A stretch of 16,473 nucleotides of DNA from Methylotenera sp. (lineage in GTDB: Bacteria; Pseudomonadota; Gammaproteobacteria; Burkholderiales; Methylophilaceae). The stretch lies in NCBI GenBank assembly GCA_013816325.1, contig JACDEP010000029.1, positions 1 to 16,473 of the forward strand, read 5' to 3'. A program made the position numbers and the translations under genes. The notes beneath the pieces were generated by a model that made no database searches, was not told the DNA's origin, and was given only the letters and a program-made list of their open reading frames with translations. Of this stretch, positions 1 to 7,158 are shown piece after piece; position 1 is the first letter of the stretch, and each line of letters opens with the position of its first letter.

Positions 1-1197
1 ACCCAAGATATTGCCGCATTTAAAAAGCCTCCAAAAGGTTATGAAGCACGCGGCGTGCATTGGCTGGAACCTAAATTAGTGGCGGAAATAAATTTTGCTG
101 AATGGACTGCGGATGGCATTTTACGCCACGCTTCTTTTATCGAAATGCGTAACGATAAGCCGGCCGAGCAGATTGTTCGCGAGATTCCCGCAAGTATTAA
201 AGTTATAGAATCTGAGGAGCCGCATCCTATGAAAGAACCCCCGCCAGCGCTTAAACCCACACCTACAAAACACTTAGAATCCCGCCAGCCAAGGATAAGT
301 AAACCTAGCGCCATCAATGTGGTACACGGAATTACTATCAGCCATCCTGAACGTATTATTTATACCCCGGAAAATATTACAAAAATTCATGTGGCCGAAT
401 ATTATGAAGCTGCCGAAAAATGGCTGATGCCGCACCTGAAAGGGCGGCCTTTATCCTTACTACGTTGTCCGGACGGGACAGAAAAAGAATGTTTTTTCCA
501 AAAACACCTGGATGACTTTAAGCTGAAAAATGTACAGAAGATCGATGTAGATGCGAATGACAAAGGCAAATATTTAATCGCCAATAATATAGCGGGGGTT
601 ATAGAGTTGGTGCAAATGGGTGTGATCGAACTTCATACTTGGGGCTCTACCACCAAGGTGATCCATAACCCTGACCGATTTATTTTCGACCTTGATCCAG
701 ACCCATCCGTCCCATGGGAAAAGGTGATTGAAGGGGCTAACCTTGTGCGGTATTTGCTCGAAAATATGAGATTGGAAAGTTTCCTGAAAACCACTGGTGG
801 TAAAGGTTTGCACATTGTCGTTCCCATAAAACCCGATCACGAATTTCCTGTAATCAAGGCGTTTACAAAGAGCATCGCCATGCACCTCACTGAAACCATC
901 CCCACCCATTTCGTTGCCGTAATGAGCAAAGAAAAACGGAAGAATAAGATATTTATCGATTACCTGCGTAATGGTGAAGAAGCGACGGCAATTGCTGCAT
1001 ACTCATTACGAGCCAGGCCTGGGGCACCTATTTCTGTACCTCTGCGCTGGGATGAGCTGAATGTTGACTTGAAATCAGATACCTTCAATATGCTTAATAT
1101 CTATGAGCGTTTATTGAATCTATCCAAAGACCCATGGGAGAATTACTTCACCACCCAACAGGTGATTACCAAAGAGATGCTGAAAACCTTCGAATAA
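1..1197 (+). CDS. ligD: LigD, multifunctional NHEJ DNA ligase/polymerase, C-terminal part (5' end outside window)
   Basis: The reading frame is open from base 1, so the start lies upstream; 398 residues are present. The first 50 or so residues (YEARGVHWLEPKLVAEI onward, ending near QIVRE) match the end of the OB-fold of an ATP-dependent DNA ligase. A charged, proline-rich linker of about 45 residues follows. The rest is a primase-polymerase domain beginning near ISHPERIIYTPE. It shows the metal-binding DLDPD motif (bases 688-702), the TTGGKGLHI block and the SKEKRKNKIFIDYLRN block of LigD polymerases. The order ligase then polymerase is the Pseudomonas-type arrangement, so a phosphoesterase domain is expected upstream but cannot be seen. 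The enzyme fills and seals double-strand breaks together with Ku; no ku gene is in the window. The frame ends in TAA with no damage in the visible part. Confidence 0.93.
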   Translation, partial: TQDIAAFKKPPKGYEARGVHWLEPKLVAEINFAEWTADGILRHASFIEMRNDKPAEQIVREIPASIKVIESEEPHPMKEPPPALKPTPTKHLESRQPRISKPSAINVVHGITISHPERIIYTPENITKIHVAEYYEAAEKWLMPHLKGRPLSLLRCPDGTEKECFFQKHLDDFKLKNVQKIDVDANDKGKYLIANNIAGVIELVQMGVIELHTWGSTTKVIHNPDRFIFDLDPDPSVPWEKVIEGANLVRYLLENMRLESFLKTTGGKGLHIVVPIKPDHEFPVIKAFTKSIAMHLTETIPTHFVAVMSKEKRKNKIFIDYLRNGEEATAIAAYSLRARPGAPISVPLRWDELNVDLKSDTFNMLNIYERLLNLSKDPWENYFTTQQVITKEMLKTFE

Positions 1198-1268
1198 TCA
1201 AGGCTATTGCTTTAAATGAAAGCGAGAAAACATCCCTGTATTCGTTAATTCATTAACCAAATGGAGAG

Positions 1269-1592
1269 TTGTCAATTAAATATCAAGGAAGCGGTCATTG
1301 CGGCCAGGGAGTTTTTGAAGTAGAAGGCGAAATTTCAGAAGTCATCTCTTGCAATTGTTCCCTATGTCAACGAAAGGGCAGTTTGATGTGGTTTGTATCC
1401 CAGCAAGACATGAAATTGCTCACACCCGAAGCAAGCATGAGCACCTATACATTCAATAAGCATGCCATAAAGCATCACTTTTGCCCTATGAGCGGTATCC
1501 ATCCTGTTGGAAAGGGTGCTTCTCCTGGCCTGGAAGGTGTAGATATTTTTACATTGAAGGTTAAGAACTTTAATGGGCTTGAAAAAGCCTAG
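1269..1592 (+). CDS. GFA/CENP-V-type zinc protein, probably degenerate
   Basis: The 107-residue product follows the GFA (glutathione-dependent formaldehyde-activating enzyme-like) fold: a GHCGQGVFEVEGE start, CNCSLCQRKG in the middle and HHFCPMSGIHP later. Family members normally carry CHC at the first site and CPxCG at the third. Here the first Cys is Gly and the last Cys is Ser, so two zinc ligands are gone. Between GASPG and LEGVD about ten residues that normally contain AVNVRCL are missing, which looks like an in-frame deletion. The only usable start is TTG at 1269, with GGAGAG directly against it, too close for a normal ribosome site; an in-frame stop at 1254 rules out an earlier start. 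ATG at 1261 is in another frame and stops within 21 codons. It is probably a gene in decay, though the frame is still open. GFA membership is fairly sure; activity is doubtful. Confidence 0.6.
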   Translation: MSIKYQGSGHCGQGVFEVEGEISEVISCNCSLCQRKGSLMWFVSQQDMKLLTPEASMSTYTFNKHAIKHHFCPMSGIHPVGKGASPGLEGVDIFTLKVKNFNGLEKA

Positions 1593-1663
1593 ATTCGTGC
1601 TTTTTTAATACTCAAGTTCAAACTTACGTTAATCCACCCATCTGGGTGACTCTCAAAAGTAAT

Positions 1664-1738
1664 AGCTGTAAAAAGTAAGAGCTGTAATATTTGTTAGCTA
1701 TAAAACATAGTAGCTATTAGATCAATAATTAGCTGTAA
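1664..1738. repeat. Degenerate 16-bp tandem repeat with AGCTRTAA core
   Basis: The core AGCTGTAA or a near match starts at 1664, 1680, 1696 (AGCTATAA), 1712 (AGCTATTA) and 1731 (AGCTGTAA). The first four are exactly 16 bp apart; the last is 19 bp on. The bases between cores are AT-rich and poorly conserved. No function is known to me; it lies between two convergent genes and so is not in an obvious promoter position. Confidence 0.6.
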
Positions 1739-1953
1739 CCCCTTTAGCATGCGAATTTCACTCCAAAAAAGTCACCATTTCCGGTTGAAATCAGCCAATG
1801 ATTCCACTCCAAAACCACCATCCATAAATACGGAATGCAGTCAGTGAATTTGATTAATAATATCGAATTCAGTTGGGCCTATTCTGTTGAAAAACTCTCC
1901 ACTATTTTATCGATTAGCGTGCCAAATTTTCGATTCAGTGTTTGCGCGCCACT

Positions 1954-1974
1954 TGGTTTTTCAGTGAAAAACTA
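1954..1974 (-). terminator. Candidate terminator after norB
   Basis: GTTTTTC (1956-1962) and GAAAAAC (1966-1972) form a perfect 7-bp stem with a 3-base loop, extendable outward through a G-T wobble and one A-T pair. It begins about 10 bp beyond the norB stop codon. The stem is AT-rich and there is no clean T run, so termination is possible but not certain. Confidence 0.4.
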
Positions 1975-1982
1975 GCGTTCAT

Positions 1983-4271
1983 TTAAGTTTGTTTACGCAT
2001 GTTGAAATAGGCCTTGATCGAAGCAATTACGAGAGGCGCAGCGCCGAAGACGATGAAAATCACATCCCCGGGCATTCTTAGCCATTCAATCATACGTGAA
2101 CGATCACTGCTTATATACTCAATGCTGCGTGCGTGCCAGTAACCATGTTCTAGCACGTCCCAGACTTGCAGAACTCCACCAGGAAACAGGCTTAACAAGA
2201 CCATTAGCATTAATCCGACATTAGTGCCCCAGAACGCTACTTTGACATACTTTTCTATACCGACCCAATTACTGTCATTGCTGGTTTGACGCAATACAAA
2301 TACCATCAAAGCAATCGCCAGCATGCCAAACACGCCCATTAGTGCAGCATGAGCGTGATTTGGTGTGAGTATGGTGCCAACTTCGTAATAACTGACAATC
2401 GGGAGGTTAATCAGGAAGCCAAAAATGCCAGCACCAAGAAAATTCCAAAACCCCACCGACATCAGAAAATAAAAAGTCCACTTGTGTGGAATCGCGATTG
2501 CTTTCCCACATACATCGCAATCGCCGCGCGTGGTTTTAACAAAGTCCCATGCATCGAGGGTTAGTAGGGTTAGAGGCACGACTTCGAGTACGGAAAACAA
2601 AGCCGATAAGGCCATATTGACGTTAGTCTGTCCGATGAAATACCAATGATGACCAGTGCCCATCAGTCCGCCAAGGAAGTACAGAATAGCATCAAGATAG
2701 ATGACGCGAAGCGCAACGTTGCGGCGCGTCAATCCTAGTTGATAGAAGGTTAACGCCACAATTGTGGTTGCAAAGAATTCGAAGAAGCCTTCTACCCACA
2801 AATGGATAATCCAGAAACGCCATGTATCTACTATGGTGTAGTTGGTTTTGGCACCAAAGAATAGCGCTGGGATGTAAAATACTGGAACGGCAAGTGCTGC
2901 AACTAGAAACATTTTAACGATGGGAGCTGCTGCTGGTTCGGTCAGGGCACGCGGCCTAACCAGCGTCCATAGTAGGCTAAACCAAGCAAAAAGACCTGCT
3001 ACCAATAGATATTGCCAGAAACGACCAAGTTCCAGATATTCCCAGCCCTGATTACCTAACCAGAACCACCAGCTCCCTAGTAATTGAGATATACCAAGCC
3101 ATTCCCCAAACAAACTGCCGACAATGACGAGCGCGAAAGCGATGAACAAGACGTGAATTGTCGCTGGAAGCCAACGGGGTTCATCGCTTCGTAGCGAGCG
3201 CCCAAGAAATAGTGCTGCTGCAACATAGGCAGTGGCAATCCAAAAGATTGCCATCTGTAAATGCCATGTGCGAACTAGATTACTGGGGAAAATGTTCGTC
3301 AAATCGAAACCGTAGAAGCTATCTGAGTCTGCGCGATAGTGAGCGACAGCACCTCCAACTAAGGATTGTGACAGCAATAATAGCGCTACAATCACAAAAA
3401 ATTTTAGAAGAGCGTTTTGACCGGCACTTGATTGGCCTGGGATTAGATGTGGATGAACATGATGTCCACGCGTGAACCAACCAAGAAAGTCGAACTTGCC
3501 AAATGCGAGAAGGACACTAGCAATGCCTGCCAATAGCACAATCAAGCTCAATGCACTCCATAGTAATGCGCTTGAAGTAGGTGAATTACCAACGCTGGGA
3601 TCATATGGGAAATTATTGGTGTACGAATATGTGTGGTTTGGACGATTTGCCACGGAGGCCCAAGCCGCCCATGTAACAAATGCGGTGAACTGATGAAGCT
3701 CAGTTGGGTTGGTGATGATATCACCCTTCAGCCCGCCATTTAGTAAAGGGCTGTGAAAGTAATCTCGCCAATAGGCTTGCTCTTGTTTGAAATATTCAGC
3801 CTGGGCTGAAGTAAAACTTAAGCTATTGGTCATGGCGTCATAGCGATTAGTTTTTAAGGTAACTGCCGTTTCAGCATTGATACTTGCCTGCTGTAAAGGT
3901 GGTAAATCTGCAAACGACTGCTGGTATTTTTGCTCTGCGAGTGTATTTGCGGTTAAAGTGCCCAAGCGGTGCAGGGCCGCAGCGGAAAAGTCTGGGCCAA
4001 GGTATGCGCCGTGCCCCCAGATGCTGCCGTTCGCCATTAATCCATATTTTAGAAAAACAGACTGACCGTTTCCGACATCCTCAGCAGAAAATAGTGTCTT
4101 GCCATGGTCATCCAGCACCACTTTCGGAATAGGCGGTGCATTGCGATATGACAACGTGGTTACCATGATCAGCCCTGAAAAACCGAGGATCATTACAATG
4201 ATGATGGATCGTATCCACCAAGGTGATAACGGACCATCATCTTGAGTGATAGGTTGCGCAGCTAGGCTCAT
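1983..4271 (-). CDS. norB: Quinol-dependent nitric oxide reductase (qNOR), single-subunit NorB
   Basis: It reduces two NO to N2O using quinol electrons in the cytoplasmic membrane. The 762 residues match the long, fused qNOR form, which needs no NorC. An N-terminal membrane helix (about 20-42) leads into a large periplasmic region (about 45-230, with GNGQSVFLKYGLMANGSIWG), followed by about 12 helices. Visible metal ligands of the haem-copper oxidase superfamily are His337 (RTWHLQM), His490 with Glu494 and Glu498 (IIHLWVEGFFEF), His541-His542 (GTGHHWYF) and His639/His641 (TPNHAHAALMG). The absence of the Tyr-His crosslink region and the presence of the conserved Glu residues fit NOR rather than an oxidase. 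It lies 60 bp after a cupin gene on the same strand, probably one transcript. The ribosome site before ATG is weak (GAAAG). The alternative name norZ is used for the same enzyme. Confidence 0.95.
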   Translation of the reverse strand: MSLAAQPITQDDGPLSPWWIRSIIIVMILGFSGLIMVTTLSYRNAPPIPKVVLDDHGKTLFSAEDVGNGQSVFLKYGLMANGSIWGHGAYLGPDFSAAALHRLGTLTANTLAEQKYQQSFADLPPLQQASINAETAVTLKTNRYDAMTNSLSFTSAQAEYFKQEQAYWRDYFHSPLLNGGLKGDIITNPTELHQFTAFVTWAAWASVANRPNHTYSYTNNFPYDPSVGNSPTSSALLWSALSLIVLLAGIASVLLAFGKFDFLGWFTRGHHVHPHLIPGQSSAGQNALLKFFVIVALLLLSQSLVGGAVAHYRADSDSFYGFDLTNIFPSNLVRTWHLQMAIFWIATAYVAAALFLGRSLRSDEPRWLPATIHVLFIAFALVIVGSLFGEWLGISQLLGSWWFWLGNQGWEYLELGRFWQYLLVAGLFAWFSLLWTLVRPRALTEPAAAPIVKMFLVAALAVPVFYIPALFFGAKTNYTIVDTWRFWIIHLWVEGFFEFFATTIVALTFYQLGLTRRNVALRVIYLDAILYFLGGLMGTGHHWYFIGQTNVNMALSALFSVLEVVPLTLLTLDAWDFVKTTRGDCDVCGKAIAIPHKWTFYFLMSVGFWNFLGAGIFGFLINLPIVSYYEVGTILTPNHAHAALMGVFGMLAIALMVFVLRQTSNDSNWVGIEKYVKVAFWGTNVGLMLMVLLSLFPGGVLQVWDVLEHGYWHARSIEYISSDRSRMIEWLRMPGDVIFIVFGAAPLVIASIKAYFNMRKQT

Positions 4272-4331
4272 ATTTTTCTTTCAGGTAAAATTCATGATGT
4301 CGTCAAATTGACTTCTTAAACGAGAAATTCG

Positions 4332-4664
4332 CTATGCGCCATGTAACAAAATAGTGACGAGCACTGAGCTATCCTCAACTGCTTTTAACGCATGCATCTC
4401 ACCGCCTGCTAAGCATTTTAGGTTACCCTCATACATCACTTCGCTCACTCCGTTAATCGTAAATTCAATGCTACCTTCAATGCATTGAACGGTGATTTCA
4501 CCAGCAACTTTGTGAGGAGGAAACTCTTTCCCTGCGGTTAAAACCATACGAAACACTTCTAAATGTTCTGATTTGTACAGCGTCTTATTACCTTCGTGCT
4601 GGAGATTATTTCTAAAAGGACGAATATCAATCAATTCGCCCGAGAGTGCATGATGAAGTGCCAT
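4332..4664 (-). CDS. Small single-domain cupin protein, in operon with norB
   Basis: The chosen start ATG at 4664 gives 110 residues beginning MALHHALSGE; AAAGGA lies 6 bases before it, whereas the ATG 18 codons upstream (4718) has no ribosome site and adds an unconserved leader. Cupin motif 1 is visible as FPPHKVAGEITVQCIEG (about residues 48-64) and motif 2 as GGEMHALKAVEDSSVLVTILL near the end. The His residues of motif 1 (PPHK) and motif 2 (EMHAL) could bind a metal; motif 1 lacks the usual second His. There is no signal peptide, so it is cytoplasmic. Its place directly before norB and after hmp suggests a role in NO or nitrosative stress, but the substrate is unknown. Small cupins of this type are often found beside NO-response genes. 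Confidence 0.82.
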   Translation of the reverse strand: MALHHALSGELIDIRPFRNNLQHEGNKTLYKSEHLEVFRMVLTAGKEFPPHKVAGEITVQCIEGSIEFTINGVSEVMYEGNLKCLAGGEMHALKAVEDSSVLVTILLHGA

Positions 4665-4738
4665 AACAATTCCTTTAATAAAAATTACGTACTGTGAATT
4701 TGCAAACATAACTGCCAAAAATGGTAACTAGAATCAAC

Positions 4739-4760
4739 TAGCTCATTTGCAATTGAGCTA
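4739..4760. promoter_or_regulatory. Inverted repeat, candidate operator of the cupin-norB operon
   Basis: TAGCTCA (4739-4745) and TGAGCTA (4754-4760) are perfect inverted arms separated by TTTGCAAT. The repeat lies 75-96 bp upstream of the cupin start, a plausible place for an activator or repressor site. It matches neither the FNR/NNR pattern (TTGAT-N4-ATCAA) nor the NsrR box. Regulator unknown. Confidence 0.35.
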
Positions 4761-4965
4761 ATAGGACTCTACAGCTTAGTCTTAATTTTCTATGCTGTGT
4801 AACAAAGCTATTATTAGCATAATCGTGATTCATACTTTACCAATAGCAAGAGCTTCACCTCTACCATTCATTACGGCGTTGTTGTAAGTAGCATAACTAA
4901 ACCTTTACTTTTTTAAGGCCTAAATGAGATTTAATCAAACTTCAGCCTGGTAAAAGTTAATTTCA

Positions 4966-4994
4966 TTTGATACTAATTTAGCTAGTCCATCAAA
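4966..4994 (-). terminator. Hairpin downstream of hmp, possible terminator
   Basis: TTTGAT and ACTA (4966-4975) pair with TAGT and ATCAAA (4983-4994), leaving a 2-base bulge and a 7-base loop. It is 20 bp after the hmp stop on the minus strand. There is no strong T run after it, and a second ATCAAA at 4934-4939 could compete for pairing, so this is a weak terminator call. Confidence 0.3.
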
Positions 4995-5013
4995 CGACTA
5001 TTCATGTTAATGA

Positions 5014-6222
5014 CTATTTGGTTAAGTTACCTAGCAAGTCGGGCCCAAAAACTTCTCTATATAAATTCCGTTCTGTAATTCCAATATCTAACAGATCCAC
5101 CCAAACCTTTTTCATAAAAACATCTGGTCCGCATATGAATGCTTTAGTTTTTGTTACGTCTAATAATTTAAGGTTTTTGATTTGTAGCTCACCTTGATGA
5201 ACGGCGCCATGATTTGTATCTTCGACCAAAATGTCTTTGTAAAATGTAGTAACAGTTAAATTCGGCATTACTGTTAATGCCTGTTCGATATCTTGCACAT
5301 GAGAGTGCTGACTTTTACAATTAGCTGCATGTAGAAAAATTACATTCTGCTCTGGATTGGTTTCGGCTAAATGATTTAATGTAGCAATCATAGGTGTTAT
5401 TCCAATTCCGCCTGATACCATCAAAATAGTTTCATCTGGCTCAACCTCAGGATTAAAGTCTCCGAATGGATGGCTTGCTTGCAAGGTATCACCTACTAGA
5501 ATATTTTGATGAAGCCAGTTTGAAACTTGTCCTTTTGGAGTAATAACACCTGCCGGTTCACGCTTCACAGAAATTCTATAATATGACTTAGATGGTGAGT
5601 CAGACAGACTATATTGCCTAAATTGACGAGATCCATCGTCAAAATCAACAGCTACACTGATATATTGCCCAGGCTTAAACGTAGGTAACATTTCCCCATT
5701 AAGTGGAAGCAACTCGAAAGATTTTACCAATTCACTCTCTTGTTTAATATTGACAACCTTAAATTTCGTTAAACTGCCAGGTACTAGTTCTGCTTGATTA
5801 TAGAGCGCTTTTTCTGTTGCAATAAGCGCATCAGCTAATAACCCGTATGCTTCTGCCCAAGCATCTATTAATGGCTCAGTTGCCGCATCACCGAGAATTT
5901 CTTTAATTGCCCCTAATAAATGGCGACCAACGATTGGGTAGTGTTCTGCAACAATACCTAACGATACGTGTTTATGAACAATCCTACTGATTACTGGCGC
6001 TAATACCTCAGTATTATCAATATTAGCGGCATACGCAAAAACTGCTGACGCTAATGATTGTTGTTGTAAACCTTGCGCTTGATTTCCCATGTTAAATAGA
6101 TTCTTAAATTCCGGAAACTCAATAAACATATTTCGATAAAAAGCTGTAGTGATTGCTAATCCATGTTCACGAAGAACTGGTACGCTGGCGGTGATATAAG
6201 GACGAGATGCTTCTGATAACAT
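5014..6222 (-). CDS. hmp: Flavohaemoglobin, nitric oxide dioxygenase
   Basis: It converts NO plus O2 to nitrate using NAD(P)H in the cytoplasm. The 402 residues have the usual family length and order. The globin domain (about 1-140) shows Tyr29 (B10), Gln53 (E7), the proximal His85 (F8, in VHKHVSLG) and Tyr95, all at the positions known from the E. coli enzyme. The FAD domain (about 150-260) has RQYSLSDSP, and the NAD domain has SGGIGITPM, CGPDVFMKKV and the C-terminal REVFGPDLL. ATG at 6222 has GGAG six bases before it. It follows nsrR by 78 bp on the same strand, and an NsrR-like operator lies in that gap, so it likely has its own NO-induced promoter in addition to any read-through from nsrR. 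The stop is TAG. Confidence 0.96.
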   Translation of the reverse strand: MLSEASRPYITASVPVLREHGLAITTAFYRNMFIEFPEFKNLFNMGNQAQGLQQQSLASAVFAYAANIDNTEVLAPVISRIVHKHVSLGIVAEHYPIVGRHLLGAIKEILGDAATEPLIDAWAEAYGLLADALIATEKALYNQAELVPGSLTKFKVVNIKQESELVKSFELLPLNGEMLPTFKPGQYISVAVDFDDGSRQFRQYSLSDSPSKSYYRISVKREPAGVITPKGQVSNWLHQNILVGDTLQASHPFGDFNPEVEPDETILMVSGGIGITPMIATLNHLAETNPEQNVIFLHAANCKSQHSHVQDIEQALTVMPNLTVTTFYKDILVEDTNHGAVHQGELQIKNLKLLDVTKTKAFICGPDVFMKKVWVDLLDIGITERNLYREVFGPDLLGNLTK

Positions 6223-6234
6223 TTAAATCTCCAT

Positions 6235-6257
6235 AATAAGTATTTTAAATACCACTT
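6235..6257 (-). promoter_or_regulatory. NsrR-type operator before hmp
   Basis: Read on the minus strand, the left half is AAGTGGTATTT and the right half AAATACTTATT, separated by one A. This is the 11-1-11 layout described for gamma- and betaproteobacterial NsrR (AAGATGYATTT, one base, AAATRCATCTT), with the central GYATTT-N-AAATRC fully kept. It sits 13 bp from the hmp start, just beyond the ribosome site, where bound repressor would block initiation. The exact -10 and -35 could not be assigned. Confidence 0.7.
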
Positions 6258-6300
6258 TTAAGTTAAAAATAAAGAGCCATTCGATTGACCCTTTTGATGA

Positions 6301-6768
6301 TTAAACTACCGCTGTCTGCAAATAAATAGGTAAAAAACCATTATGCATGTCTGAAAGAGCTTTACCGGCACTGCCTTGAATCACATCTTCTAAAGTATTT
6401 TCATTTAAAACATTAAAGAAAGCTTGGTAAGCTTTATTCAGTACAGATTTTAATTCACATGTATTTTTCAATTTACATTCCAATTTGTCACAGTCAATAA
6501 CGCTATTTCTGCCTTCCAGTATGCGCACCACATCACCTATTAATATCAAACTCGGTAGTTTAGATAAGCTTAAACCGCCGCTCCTGCCTCGAACGCTACT
6601 TACAAACCCATGCTGGATTAACTTAACAGATACTTTAGCCAAATGATTACGTGGGAAATCAAACTGTTTTGCTACTTCGGCCATAGTTATAGCGGGAGCC
6701 GTTCGGTTTTGTTTAGCTAGATACATTAAAAGCCGTAAGCCGATGTCAGAGAATTGGGTAAGTTGCAT
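6301..6768 (-). CDS. nsrR: NsrR, Rrf2-family NO-sensing repressor
   Basis: This is a 155-residue Rrf2 protein with an N-terminal winged helix (MAEVAKQFDFPRNHLAKV, about 29-46, and the wing VRGRSGGLSL). The three iron-sulphur cysteines are Cys93, Cys98 and Cys104; their 5- and 6-residue spacing is the same as in E. coli NsrR (91, 96, 102), which favours NsrR over IscR. NO damages the cluster and releases the repressor from DNA. It heads the hmp and cupin-norB block, which is the expected regulon. There is no ribosome site before ATG at 6768; instead a -10 box lies 6 bp away, suggesting a leaderless message. An NsrR-like site overlaps its promoter, pointing to autoregulation. Confidence 0.93.
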   Translation of the reverse strand: MQLTQFSDIGLRLLMYLAKQNRTAPAITMAEVAKQFDFPRNHLAKVSVKLIQHGFVSSVRGRSGGLSLSKLPSLILIGDVVRILEGRNSVIDCDKLECKLKNTCELKSVLNKAYQAFFNVLNENTLEDVIQGSAGKALSDMHNGFLPIYLQTAVV

Positions 6769-6774
6769 AATAAG

Positions 6775-6806
6775 ATTATATTAAAGGTGCATTTTAATGC
6801 AACATT
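6775..6806 (-). promoter_or_regulatory. nsrR promoter with overlapping NsrR-like site
   Basis: On the minus strand a perfect TATAAT (6775-6780) is preceded, 16 bp upstream, by TTGCAT (6797-6802). The NsrR-like sequence at 6784-6806 overlaps the -35 and spacer; its right half, AAAATGCACCTT, is near perfect, while its left half (TTGCATT) is shifted by one base. Six bases separate the -10 box from the nsrR ATG, so transcription would begin at about the A of the start codon. Confidence 0.6.
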
Positions 6807-7158
6807 AATTTATTGAAGACCTGGAAAACAATGACATCATTCGAGGATGGTAGTGTCACTGATGCAACACCTACTACCTAATGCAAATCAGATTAATTTA
6901 TTGTTGAAATATGTGAGTCACCAACGCGCAAATAGCCGATCAGGGTCAAGCATCTCTGAAAGAGATACAGTTATCAGAGACCAATACGGGTGAGCAACCA
7001 AGCAAGTAGCCAGAGAACGTGATGTTTGTAATTGTGAGGGAGCCCATATACGGACTTCGATGTTGACTTAGCCTAGCCAGCCAAGCCTGTTAGTCTAAAC
7101 GGACTATAGATTGTGCAGTTTTTCGGCAGTATTCTTAGGTGACATACGGAGACGAAAA
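6807..7158 (+). other. Long leader/intergenic region before the PEP-CTERM genes, with structured segment
   Basis: No gene was found in these roughly 350 bases. Between 6952 and 6979 two hairpins compete: ATCTCT/AGAGAT (6952-6957 with 6961-6966) and CTCTGA/TCAGAG (6954-6959 with 6974-6979). A further small stem AGTC/GACT lies near 7092-7105. It may be a 5' untranslated leader. It does not match the riboswitch classes I can check by eye (c-di-GMP-I, TPP, cobalamin). Confidence 0.4.

Larger units (their letters stand above)
1593..1982. other. Non-coding stretch between convergent genes
   Basis: No convincing gene on either strand. It holds a short hairpin (CACCCA/TGGGTG, 1635-1648), a degenerate 16-bp tandem repeat (1664-1738), two similar CACTCCAAAA patches near 1760 and 1805, and an AT-rich hairpin close to the norB stop. 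It is AT-rich and looks like ordinary 3' intergenic DNA apart from the repeat. Confidence 0.6.
4665..5013. other. Intergenic region between hmp and the cupin-norB operon
   Basis: No gene was found in these roughly 350 bases. They should contain the end of the hmp transcript and the promoter of the cupin-norB operon. Two structures stand out and are listed separately: the palindrome at 4739-4760 and the hairpin at 4966-4994. A clear 11-1-11 NsrR box was not found here; the best partial match, around 4691-4713 (GTGAATTT), has only one acceptable half. Confidence 0.6.

Noticed and set aside
574..909. Minus-strand open frame of 111 codons inside ligD
   Set aside because: It is the shadow of a well-conserved polymerase domain and has no recognisable product.
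1664..1738. CRISPR array
   Set aside because: The repeated core is only 8 bp with a 16-bp period and no spacer structure.
4691..4713. Possible NsrR box before the cupin gene
   Set aside because: Only one half (GTGAATTT) resembles the consensus; the other half matches poorly.
4702..4718. Sigma-54-like -24/-12 sequence (TTGGCAG ... TTTGCA, minus strand) before the cupin-norB operon
   Set aside because: The GG and GC elements are separated by 11 bases; sigma-54 promoters need 10, almost without exception. No NorR-type activator gene is in the window.
6941..7060. Known riboswitch in the PEP-CTERM leader
   Set aside because: Conserved cores of the c-di-GMP-I, TPP and cobalamin classes are absent; only simple competing stems can be supported.
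7111..7158. Extended start (TTG at 7111) for the first PEP-CTERM gene
   Set aside because: No ribosome site there, and it would place 16 charged and polar residues before the signal peptide; ATG at 7159 has GGAG at the right distance.
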